Shown in pieces: positions 1 through 5,621 of a stretch of 6,400 nucleotides of DNA. The notes under the pieces are model-generated. The model saw nothing but the letters and a program-made list of their open reading frames with translations. It did no database searches and had not been told where the DNA came from. Both the position numbers and the translations under genes were made by a program. Where the stretch lies: positions 1 through 6,400 of the forward strand of contig JACCSL010000707.1 of NCBI GenBank assembly GCA_013812995.1, written 5' to 3'. Each line of letters opens with the position of its first letter. Within the stretch, counting starts at the first letter, position 1. This DNA comes from Ardenticatenales bacterium. GTDB taxonomy: Bacteria > Chloroflexota > Anaerolineae > Ardenticatenales > Ardenticatenaceae.

Positions 1-80
1 GCCCTCTCCCCCACGTCGCTTCGCTCAGTGTCCCCTCTCCCGAAATCGGGAGAGGGGCGGCTGAAAGCCGGGGAGAGGGC
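1..80. repeat. Nested palindromic intergenic repeat, REP-like, cut by left edge
   Basis: The outer arms are an 11-base inverted repeat at 1-11 and 70-80 (GCCCTCTCCCC against GGGGAGAGGGC). Inside sits a perfect 12-bp inverted repeat, 32-43 and 46-57, around a central AA. A third small hairpin lies at 58-70 (CGGCT, loop GAA, AGCCG). The nine-base word CCCTCTCCC or its complement thus occurs four times. As RNA or single-stranded DNA this would fold into a branched structure. No reading frame or transposase is present, so it looks like a dispersed non-coding palindromic element. It could also end transcription from a gene to the left, but there is no clear T-run after the stem. The element may extend beyond base 1. 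Confidence 0.75.
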
Positions 81-217
81 CTCGCTCGCAGAATCACGAC
101 ATTTGAATCCCCCTCCCCAAAACCTACCCCCCTTGTCAGAGAGGCGAAAAAGTAAGAAACTGTAGGGGTGCTAAGATGAAGATTGCGTAAAACTTACGGG
201 AAGACCCCTGATACCCC
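81..217. other. Non-coding leader upstream of the lipid kinase
   Basis: No plausible gene is seen here. The segment 109-132 is strikingly C-rich on the plus strand (runs of five, four and six C), which gives G-runs on the minus strand. Downstream, 133-217 is more A-rich and contains the candidate promoter and a small hairpin at 186-198 (CGTAA, loop AAC, TTACG). Confidence 0.6.
169..177 (+). promoter_or_regulatory. Candidate extended -10 promoter of operon 1
   Basis: TGCTAAGAT matches the TGn-TAnnnT extended -10 pattern. No recognisable -35 box lies 17 bases upstream (149-154 is AAAGTA), so only the extended -10 supports it. Transcription would start near 184 and give a leader of about 34 bases that begins with the 186-198 hairpin. 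The call is weak and rests on motif matching alone. Confidence 0.35.
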
Positions 218-1111
218 ATGAATGCACTTGTTCTCTTGAACCCCAAGGCTGGCTCCGGGCGCGCGCTGCGCCAGTTCCGCGAGATTGAACCGCTGCTGCC
301 CACCCTGCTGGATGACTTCCTCGTGGCGACCACGAGCTCGGCGGGGGAAATTACCAAGCATTTGGAGAGTGCCCTGGCAGCGGGCTACGATACCATTCTG
401 GCGATGGGCGGCGATGGAACCAACTTTGCGCTCATCAATGCGCTGGCGCAGTTCCCCGGCCATGACTTCACCATTGCAACGCTGCCGATGGGCTCCGGGC
501 GAGACTGGGCACGCACGCTGAAAATCCCCCAGGACCCCGAGGCCGCTCTCCGCTGGATGACCGAGGCCACCCCGCGCCCCGTGGACCTGGGCTGTATCCG
601 CTACGACGGCCAGAGCCAGCGCTTCCTCAATGTGGCAAGCGCCGGGCTGAGCGGCGAGGTGTCAAGGCGCACCAATGTGCCCGTGAAGCGTCCGTGGACC
701 TTCCTCCAGGCCACAATCACAACGCTGTTGGAGTTCGACGCGCTGCCAATGCGTGTGACGGTGGATGGCAAGGTGTGGTACGAGGGGGGAGCCTTCCTGC
801 TGGCGGTGGGAAATGGACAGTATTTTGGGCGAGGGATGCATATCTGCCCCGAGGCGAAGTTCGACGATGGCTTCCTGGATGTGGTGCTGGTCGAGCGTAT
901 GAACAAGCTCAAGGTGCTGGCGGCCCTGCCCAGCCTCTTCCAGGGAACGCATATCCGGCGCGCTGATGTTCACACGCGCCGCGCGCGCCATGTGCTGGTC
1001 GAGGCGATTGGCCCGGATCTGGGCATTGATATGGACGGTGAGATGGCAGGGGGACGGCGCGTGGAGTTCGAGGTGATGCCCCACGCGCTTAAGATGTTGA
1101 TAAATTCTTAA
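218..1111 (+). CDS. Diacylglycerol kinase family lipid kinase (YegS/LCB5-like)
   Basis: A 297-residue soluble lipid kinase predicted to phosphorylate a membrane lipid such as diacylglycerol from ATP at the inner face of the membrane. Family marks run in order: the N-terminal NPKAGSG (8-14), the nucleotide-binding GGDGT (64-68), LPMGSGRDWART (89-100), a C-terminal beta-domain with GNGQYFGRGM (198-207) and PEAKFDDGFLDV (211-222), and DGE (273-275), which supplies an acidic residue. Length is normal for the family and there is no signal peptide or membrane helix. The motif usually seen as LPxGTxND reads LPMGSGRD here, with Ser for Thr and Arg for Asn; this may alter substrate or nucleotide handling. 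The start has only a distant purine stretch (198-203, 14 bases away), so it may be read without a strong ribosome site. The ATPase gene follows after 24 bases, so the two are probably co-transcribed. The exact lipid substrate cannot be told from sequence. Confidence 0.92.
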   Translation: MNALVLLNPKAGSGRALRQFREIEPLLPTLLDDFLVATTSSAGEITKHLESALAAGYDTILAMGGDGTNFALINALAQFPGHDFTIATLPMGSGRDWARTLKIPQDPEAALRWMTEATPRPVDLGCIRYDGQSQRFLNVASAGLSGEVSRRTNVPVKRPWTFLQATITTLLEFDALPMRVTVDGKVWYEGGAFLLAVGNGQYFGRGMHICPEAKFDDGFLDVVLVERMNKLKVLAALPSLFQGTHIRRADVHTRRARHVLVEAIGPDLGIDMDGEMAGGRRVEFEVMPHALKMLINS

Positions 1112-1135
1112 TTTTCCACCAGAGGAGAGTCGTCT

Positions 1136-2752
1136 ATGCGGTATCTGATTGACCAGCAATCCTATGAGATGCTCAAATCGCGCAACGATCACACCCCGGA
1201 TTGTTTCGTGCGCCCCGGTGAGTATCTCCACCACATTTATATCGAGGGTGTGAAATATGTGGTGGCGCGTGCGCTGAAGGAATGTATGATCGAGGCGACA
1301 CAGCGCAAGGATACGGAGGCGCTGAACCACCTGCAACTTCACAAAGAGCAGCTGGATATGCTCGCGACGGAGGCGCAGAAGAGTGGCGCGTTAGCGGGCG
1401 CACGCCTGCTTGGCAACCCCGCGCCCGTTGATGATGAGGAGACGGAGGCTTCCAGAAATACGTGGATGCCCCCGATACCCCAGGAAGCGGAGAACACCGG
1501 CCTCGCTCGCTCGCTGCTCTTCGAGATGATCCTGCGCGTTGTCTATAATCAGGGTCGCCCCACGGGCGGTACCATTGCCCGCACCCTGCGCCTCCCCTAC
1601 CGCCTCGTGGCCCCGCTGCTGGACCTGATGCGCCAACAGGAAAATCTGGAAGTGGCGGGCCGCAACGGTCTTGGCGACATCAACTACGAGTATGTGCTGA
1701 CCCAGCGTGGCGCGCGCAACGTTGAGGACGCGCTCAAGAAGACAGAATATGCGGGGGCCGCGCCGGTTCCCTTCGAGGAGTATCTGGCGGCGTGCAAGGT
1801 GCAGAGCATCAAGGGGATCGAGGTCACGCGGCGCAACATTCGCCGAGCCTTCAGCGACCTTATCATCAGCGAGCCCGTGCTGAACGAGATCGGCCCCGCC
1901 ATCAACTCCGCCTCCTCTATTTTCCTCTTCGGCTATCCCGGCAACGGAAAGACCAGTATCGCCGAGCGCATCACGCGGCTGCTGGGCGATGCGATCTACA
2001 TTCCCTACGCCGTGGAGGCGGGCGGGCAGATTATCAAGTTGTTCGACAAGACCCTCCACGATCTGATAGACATAGAAGAGTCGGAGGGGCTGACGCCGCC
2101 CTACGACCTGCGCTGGGCGAAGATCAAGCGCCCCGTCGTGGTGGTGGGCGGCGAGCTGACGATGCCGATGCTCGCCCTGAACTACAACGAGCAGGGCAAG
2201 TTCTATGAGACCCCGCTCCAGATGAAGGCCAACGGCGGTATCTTCATGATCGATGACTTTGGTCGCCAGCAGGTTCGCCCGATGGACCTCCTCAACCGCT
2301 GGATCGTGCCGCTGGAAAAGCGCTATGACTATCTGACAACCGTGGCAGGCACCAAACTGGAGATTCCCTTCGACGAAATCTTGATCTTCTCCACGAACCT
2401 GGACCCCAACCAGCTGGCGGATGAGGCGTTTCTGCGCCGCATCAAGTTCAAGATCGAGGTGCGGGACCCGGACGAGCCGCAGTGGCGCAAAATCTGGGAA
2501 CTCGTCTGCAAGGGGCGCAAGGTCAAGGTCGATCACAAGGGAATCGATTACCTCATCGAGAAATGGTACAAGCCCGATGAGCGCCCCTTCCGCATGTGCC
2601 AGCCCCGCGACATCCTGGACCAGATGATGAGCATCGCCAAGTACAACATGGAAGAGGTCACCTTCAGCCCCGATCTGATCGATGCGGCCTGCGCGACCTA
2701 CTTTGTCAGCAAGGAGAAACGGACTTTCGGGGCGGCGGTGCGCCTGGATTAG
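1136..2752 (+). CDS. AAA+ ATPase with upstream winged-helix-like region
   Basis: A 538-residue protein. Residues 1-110 are mostly helical and charged, without a domain I recognise. Residues about 125-200 look like a winged helix: a helix-turn-helix around GGTIARTLRLPYRLVAPLLD, then a wing and YVLTQRGARN. The ATPase core follows: Walker A GYPGNGKT (266-273), Walker B IFMIDD (369-374), sensor 1 STN (419-421), DEAFLRR with a likely arginine finger (429-435), and QPRD with a sensor 2 arginine (R491). All residues needed for ATP binding and hydrolysis are present, so it is probably an active oligomeric ATPase. There is no signal peptide or membrane segment. AGAGGAGAG (1121-1129) is a strong ribosome site for this ATG. 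Fifteen bases separate its stop from the DHH gene, so the two products may act together. The cellular role is unknown; a regulator, remodeller or nucleic-acid-directed motor are all possible. Confidence 0.85.
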   Translation: MRYLIDQQSYEMLKSRNDHTPDCFVRPGEYLHHIYIEGVKYVVARALKECMIEATQRKDTEALNHLQLHKEQLDMLATEAQKSGALAGARLLGNPAPVDDEETEASRNTWMPPIPQEAENTGLARSLLFEMILRVVYNQGRPTGGTIARTLRLPYRLVAPLLDLMRQQENLEVAGRNGLGDINYEYVLTQRGARNVEDALKKTEYAGAAPVPFEEYLAACKVQSIKGIEVTRRNIRRAFSDLIISEPVLNEIGPAINSASSIFLFGYPGNGKTSIAERITRLLGDAIYIPYAVEAGGQIIKLFDKTLHDLIDIEESEGLTPPYDLRWAKIKRPVVVVGGELTMPMLALNYNEQGKFYETPLQMKANGGIFMIDDFGRQQVRPMDLLNRWIVPLEKRYDYLTTVAGTKLEIPFDEILIFSTNLDPNQLADEAFLRRIKFKIEVRDPDEPQWRKIWELVCKGRKVKVDHKGIDYLIEKWYKPDERPFRMCQPRDILDQMMSIAKYNMEEVTFSPDLIDAACATYFVSKEKRTFGAAVRLD

Positions 2753-2757
2753 CGAAT

Positions 2758-2762
2758 GGAGG
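2758..2762 (+). promoter_or_regulatory. Ribosome binding site fixing the DHH start at 2768
   Basis: GGAGG lies five bases before the ATG at 2768. An in-frame ATG at 2756 overlaps this site and has no comparable site of its own, so 2768 is the better start. Confidence 0.75.
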
Positions 2763-2767
2763 TCAAT

Positions 2768-3130
2768 ATGTCGACACAAGAAAACAAGTATCGGTTGGTG
2801 ACACGCAGCGATATGGATGGGCTGGTCTGCGCGGTGCTGCTCAAAGAGCTCGATATGATTGACGAGATCAAATTCGTCCACCCCAAAGATGTGCAGGACG
2901 GCAAGGTAGAACTGACCGATCACGATATCACCACGAATCTGCCCTACGTCGAGGGGGTGCGATACGCCTTTGACCATCACTTTAGCGAGACGTTGCGGGT
3001 AGAAGGCAATCGGATGAACTACATCATCGATGCCGACGCGCCCTCCACGGCGCGGCTCCTGTACAACTACTTTGGTGGCCGCGACCGCTTCCCCATGATT
3101 CCCACGGCGCTCGTCGATGCCGTGGACTAG
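2768..3130 (+). CDS. N-terminal fragment: DHH domain
   Basis: If the amber codon is real and ends translation, this 120-residue product is made. It holds most of the metal-site part of the DHH fold: RSDMDG (13-18, the usual DxDG aspartates), a conserved ITTNLPY (54-60), FDHH (68-71), which is the DHH motif proper, and IIDADAPSTAR (86-96). It lacks the last part of the DHH domain, the linker and the DHHA1 substrate-binding domain. It would therefore be expected to be inactive or unstable. A start at 2756 would add four residues (MEVN). Confidence 0.7.
   Translation: MSTQENKYRLVTRSDMDGLVCAVLLKELDMIDEIKFVHPKDVQDGKVELTDHDITTNLPYVEGVRYAFDHHFSETLRVEGNRMNYIIDADAPSTARLLYNYFGGRDRFPMIPTALVDAVD
3128..3130 (+). 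other. In-frame amber codon inside a conserved segment
   Basis: TAG occupies codon 121 of the phosphoesterase, between VDAVD and ADSAQF. The neighbouring ATPase also ends in TAG (2750-2752), so the codon is used as an ordinary stop in this locus, which argues against a reassigned code. No RNA structure that would promote readthrough was recognised after it. Confidence 0.85.
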
Positions 3131-3181
3131 GCGGACAGCGCGCAGTTCAGCAAGGACGAGGTACTCTTTCCCCAGGGATGG

Positions 3182-3706
3182 GTGCTGCTGAGTTTCCTCA
3201 TGGACCCCCGCACTGGCCTGGGTCTCTTCAAGGACTTTAGAATCTCGAACTACCAGTTGATGATGGACCTCATTGATTACTGCAAGGAGCGTGAGATTGA
3301 GGAAATTCTTGAGCTGCCCGACGTGCGGGAGCGGGTGGCCCTGTACCTGAAGCACGAGGCATTATTCAAGGAGCAACTGAAGCGCTGTGGAAGCCAGCGC
3401 GATAATCTGGTGGTGCTCGATATGCGCTACGAGGACGAGCTTCATCCCGGCAACCGCTTCGTGGTCTATGCGCTCTTCCCCGACTGCAACATCTCGATGC
3501 ACGTCCTCTGGGGGCAGAAGCGAATGAACACGGTCTTTGCGGTCGGGAAATCCATCTTCAACCAGACCTCCCAGACGAATGTAGGCGAGCTGATGCTCAA
3601 ATATGGCGGCGGAGGACACCAGGCCGCCGGTACCTGCCAGGTGGACAACGACCACGCTGCCCTGGTCAAGCGCGAGCTGATCGAGAAAATCACCGCCGAC
3701 GGCTAA
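3182..3706 (+). CDS. C-terminal fragment: linker and DHHA1 domain
   Basis: An open segment that could start at GTG 3182, though no convincing ribosome site precedes it and the coding sequence clearly begins before it, at 3131 (ADSAQFSKDE). It carries the conserved LLSFLMDPRTGLG and FRISNYQLMMDLIDYC, then a DHHA1 domain ending in the hallmark GGGGHQAAG (residues 280-288 of the read-through protein). Without the N-terminal metal-binding motifs it should not be catalytic alone. It is better viewed as the second half of the interrupted gene than as an independent protein. Confidence 0.65.
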   Translation: MLLSFLMDPRTGLGLFKDFRISNYQLMMDLIDYCKEREIEEILELPDVRERVALYLKHEALFKEQLKRCGSQRDNLVVLDMRYEDELHPGNRFVVYALFPDCNISMHVLWGQKRMNTVFAVGKSIFNQTSQTNVGELMLKYGGGGHQAAGTCQVDNDHAALVKRELIEKITADG

Positions 3707-3712
3707 ACGAAC

Positions 3713-3743
3713 AAAACCCCTTCCGAAGACGGAAGGGGTTTTT
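3713..3743 (+). terminator. Intrinsic terminator of operon 1
   Basis: A perfect 13-bp stem (3713-3725 with 3730-3742), loop AAGA, and a run of five T at 3739-3743. The stem core CCCCTTCCG/CGGAAGGGG is very stable. It begins seven bases after the phosphoesterase stop codon. The four A at 3713-3716 give a short T-run on the other strand, so weak bidirectional action is possible. Confidence 0.92.
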
Positions 3744-3745
3744 CA

Positions 3746-3774
3746 TTGTGAATCACATTCTCTTGTCCTATAAT
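3746..3774 (+). promoter_or_regulatory. Sigma70-type promoter of operon 2
   Basis: TTGTGA (3746-3751, four of six matches to TTGACA), a 17-base spacer and a perfect TATAAT (3769-3774). Transcription would start near 3781. The -35 box begins three bases after the terminator T-run, so the two signals abut. A 7-bp inverted repeat (CTATAAT 3768-3774 and ATTATAG 3794-3800) overlaps the -10 box and could be an operator or chance, since the area is AT-rich. Confidence 0.7.
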
Positions 3775-3813
3775 CTGCCCATTCCAACAGATAATTATAG
3801 ATTAAGAGATGCG

Positions 3814-5019
3814 ATGATGCACCCAATTCCAACCTTACATGACGGCCTGCGTCTGGCGGACTGGACGCAGACGATGAAGCGCTCCGTGCTCCGCGATATG
3901 ATCGCCGTGGTGTCGCGCCCTGGTATCCTCTCCCTCGCGGGCGGTCTCCCCGCCCCTGAACTTTTCCCCACCGATGCTTTCGCCCAGGCCGCGAGCCATG
4001 TCCTGGCAACTGACCCTCGCGCCCTGCAATACTCGCCGCCCTTCCCGGCACTGAAGGCTCACATCGTTGATCTGGTGGCGCAACGAGGGGTTTCCTGCAC
4101 CAAGAACGAGGTGTTCATCACAACGGGAGCGCAGCAGGGCCTCGATGTGCTGGCACGGCTCTTCTTGAATCCCGGCGGCCAGGTGCTCGTCGAGGAAACC
4201 GTGTACACGGGCCTCCAGCAGGTCATCGCGCCTTTCCAGCCTGAGATTTTGACGGTGCCCACGGACCTGGAAACGGGCATGGATGTGGACGCCGTCGAGG
4301 CCCTGCTGCGCGAGGGCGCGCGCCCGGCCTTCATCTATGTGATTCCCGACGCGCACAACCCGCTCGGGGTGAGTATGAGCGCGGAGAAGCGCCGCCACCT
4401 CGTGGAGCTGGTGCGCCGCTATGCGGTGCCCATCATCGAGGATGACCCCTATGGCTTCCTCTGCTACGAGCAGCGCCCCGAGCCGCCGCTCCGCACGCTG
4501 GACAACGAGTGGGTTTTCTACCTCGGCTCCTTCTCCAAGATTCTGGCCCCAGCGGTTCGCACCGGCTGGATGATCGCGCCCGAGGCCCTGATTCCCAAGC
4601 TGACCGTCATCAAGGAAGCCAGCGATTTAGAGAGTTCTGCGTTCATGCAGCGCGCCATCTCCGCCTTCCTGGACGCGGGGCATCTGCCCGGCCACCTCGC
4701 CACGCTCTGCCGCGAGTATGGCACGCGCCGCGATACGATGCTGCGCGCGCTGCATGAGTGCTTCCCCGCCGAGGCACGCTGGACCCGCCCGACGAGCGGT
4801 ATGTTTATCTGGGTCGAGCTGGCACCCGGCACCGACACCGCCGCGCTTCTGACGCGAGCCGTTGAGCAAGAGCAGGTCGCCTTCATCCCCGGCCACGCCT
4901 TCGCCGTGGAGGGGCGCAGCCACGCCTCGCACTGTCTCCGCCTCAACTTCTCCAATGCCACGCCGGAGCGCATCGAGGAGGGAATCCAGCGCCTGGCGCG
5001 AGTGATTCGGAGGGAATAA
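3814..5019 (+). CDS. PLP-dependent class I/II aminotransferase
   Basis: A 401-residue fold-type I aminotransferase of the group that includes 2-aminoadipate and aromatic or broad-specificity enzymes; it moves an amino group between an amino acid and a 2-oxo acid with pyridoxal phosphate. Counting from 3814: SLAGGLPAPELFP (40-52), TGAQQGLD (104-111), DAHNPLG with the cofactor Asn (179-185), EDDPYG (209-214), SFSKILAPAVRTGW with the Schiff-base Lys 242, and Arg 376 in LRLNFS for the substrate carboxylate. The usual QNPTG reads HNPLG. The frame is open back to a GTG at 3748, but that codon overlaps the -35 box and the transcript should start near 3781, so ATG 3814 or 3817 (AAGAG at 3804-3808) is preferred. 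No MocR-type DNA-binding domain is attached. The nearby dioxygenase suggests tyrosine as substrate and 4-hydroxyphenylpyruvate as product; this is inferred from context. Confidence 0.88.
   Translation: MMHPIPTLHDGLRLADWTQTMKRSVLRDMIAVVSRPGILSLAGGLPAPELFPTDAFAQAASHVLATDPRALQYSPPFPALKAHIVDLVAQRGVSCTKNEVFITTGAQQGLDVLARLFLNPGGQVLVEETVYTGLQQVIAPFQPEILTVPTDLETGMDVDAVEALLREGARPAFIYVIPDAHNPLGVSMSAEKRRHLVELVRRYAVPIIEDDPYGFLCYEQRPEPPLRTLDNEWVFYLGSFSKILAPAVRTGWMIAPEALIPKLTVIKEASDLESSAFMQRAISAFLDAGHLPGHLATLCREYGTRRDTMLRALHECFPAEARWTRPTSGMFIWVELAPGTDTAALLTRAVEQEQVAFIPGHAFAVEGRSHASHCLRLNFSNATPERIEEGIQRLARVIRRE
5009..5014 (+). promoter_or_regulatory. Ribosome binding site of the Uma2 gene inside the aminotransferase end
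   Basis: GGAGGG lies within the last codons of the aminotransferase, four bases before the ATG at 5019. Stop and start share one base (TAATG), so translation is probably coupled. Confidence 0.7.
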
Positions 5020-5591
5020 TGTCCTCGCAACCGAAAAGTTACCTCACAGCAGAAGACTATTTAGCTCTTGAGCGCCAGGCCGACTACCGGAGCGAGTACT
5101 ATCGTGGAGAGATATTTGCGATGGTCGGAGCGAGCCGGGAGCACAATCTGATCTCGCTTAATATTGCCGCCTCCTTTCATCGGCAGCTCGCGGAGCACCC
5201 ATGCGAGGTATACACCAATGACATGCGTGTGAGGGTCAGCCCGACGGGTCTGTATACCTACCCCGATGTCATCGTCGTCTGCGGCAAACCACAGTTTGGC
5301 GACGAACAAAACGATACTCTCTTGAATCCGACGGTGCTAGTAGAGGTGTTGTCGGAATCCACGGAAGCCTATGACCGAGGAAAGAAGTTCGAGCACTACC
5401 GCACCCTGTCTTCTCTCTCGGACTATCTGCTTGTCACCCAGGACGCGTACCACGTCGAGCACTTCGCTCGCCTTGCGGACGGACAATGGTTGCTCTCCGA
5501 GGCGAAGGGGCGCGAGTCGAGTCTCCGCATTGCCTCGATAGCGTGCGATTTGGCCCTGGATGCTGTCTATCATAAAGTCGAAATTCCCTGA
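5019..5591 (+). CDS. Uma2 family predicted endonuclease
   Basis: A 190-residue protein of the Uma2 (DUF820) family, which has a restriction-endonuclease-like PD-(D/E)xK fold. Typical marks are the N-terminal TAEDYLALE (10-18), SEYYRGEI (25-32), YPDVIVV (81-87) with the acidic P-D pair, LVEVLSEST (107-115), then YDRGKKFEHYR (118-128) and DYLLV (135-139). Likely metal or catalytic residues are D83, E109 and a lysine around 122-123. Length and start are normal. Members are very numerous in Cyanobacteria and Chloroflexota, often in many copies per genome, and their biological role is unsettled. Hand counts of three 60-base rows here give about 52-57% G+C, against about 70% for two aminotransferase rows, so the gene may have been acquired separately. 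It has no evident link to amino acid catabolism despite its place in that operon. Confidence 0.88.
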   Translation: MSSQPKSYLTAEDYLALERQADYRSEYYRGEIFAMVGASREHNLISLNIAASFHRQLAEHPCEVYTNDMRVRVSPTGLYTYPDVIVVCGKPQFGDEQNDTLLNPTVLVEVLSESTEAYDRGKKFEHYRTLSSLSDYLLVTQDAYHVEHFARLADGQWLLSEAKGRESSLRIASIACDLALDAVYHKVEIP

Positions 5592-5621
5592 TCTACCACC
5601 CATCCTCACAGGAGAGCCTCA

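Larger units (their letters stand above)
2768..3706 (+). pseudogene. DHH/DHHA1 phosphoesterase gene interrupted by an in-frame amber codon
   Basis: Read through, the frame gives 312 codons, a normal length for DHH-family phosphoesterases, with a DHH domain first and a DHHA1 domain last. Codon 121 (3128-3130) is TAG. The sequence on either side, DAVD then ADSAQFS, reads as one continuous conserved segment. The family as I remember it has a Lys here (DAVDKADSA), so AAG to TAG, a single base change, is the simplest explanation. No other stop or shift is seen up to the TAA at 3704. Related proteins are often labelled exopolyphosphatase-related; real substrates in this superfamily include polyphosphate, short RNAs and cyclic dinucleotides, and none can be chosen here. 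The gene is last in the operon and is followed at once by a terminator. It may be a recent pseudogene, a sequencing error, or, least likely, a readthrough case. Confidence 0.8.

Noticed and set aside
662..1342. A 226-codon minus-strand open frame across the lipid kinase and ATPase junction
   Set aside because: It is opposite two well-supported genes and its product resembles no protein family; it is an antisense artefact of codon bias.
3128..3130. Amber codon as a pyrrolysine or reassigned codon
   Set aside because: The adjacent ATPase gene uses TAG as a normal stop, no pyl gene is in the window, and a one-base Lys-to-stop change is simpler. It is kept only as a testable alternative.
1391..3355. 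A 654-codon open frame on the minus strand
   Set aside because: It lies wholly opposite the ATPase and phosphoesterase genes, has a low-complexity, His/Val/Leu-rich product typical of the antisense of GC-rich coding sequence, and shows no family motif.
3748..3813. Aminotransferase start at GTG 3748
   Set aside because: The codon sits in the -35 box of the predicted promoter, just after a terminator, and the first 22 residues do not look like the family N-terminus.
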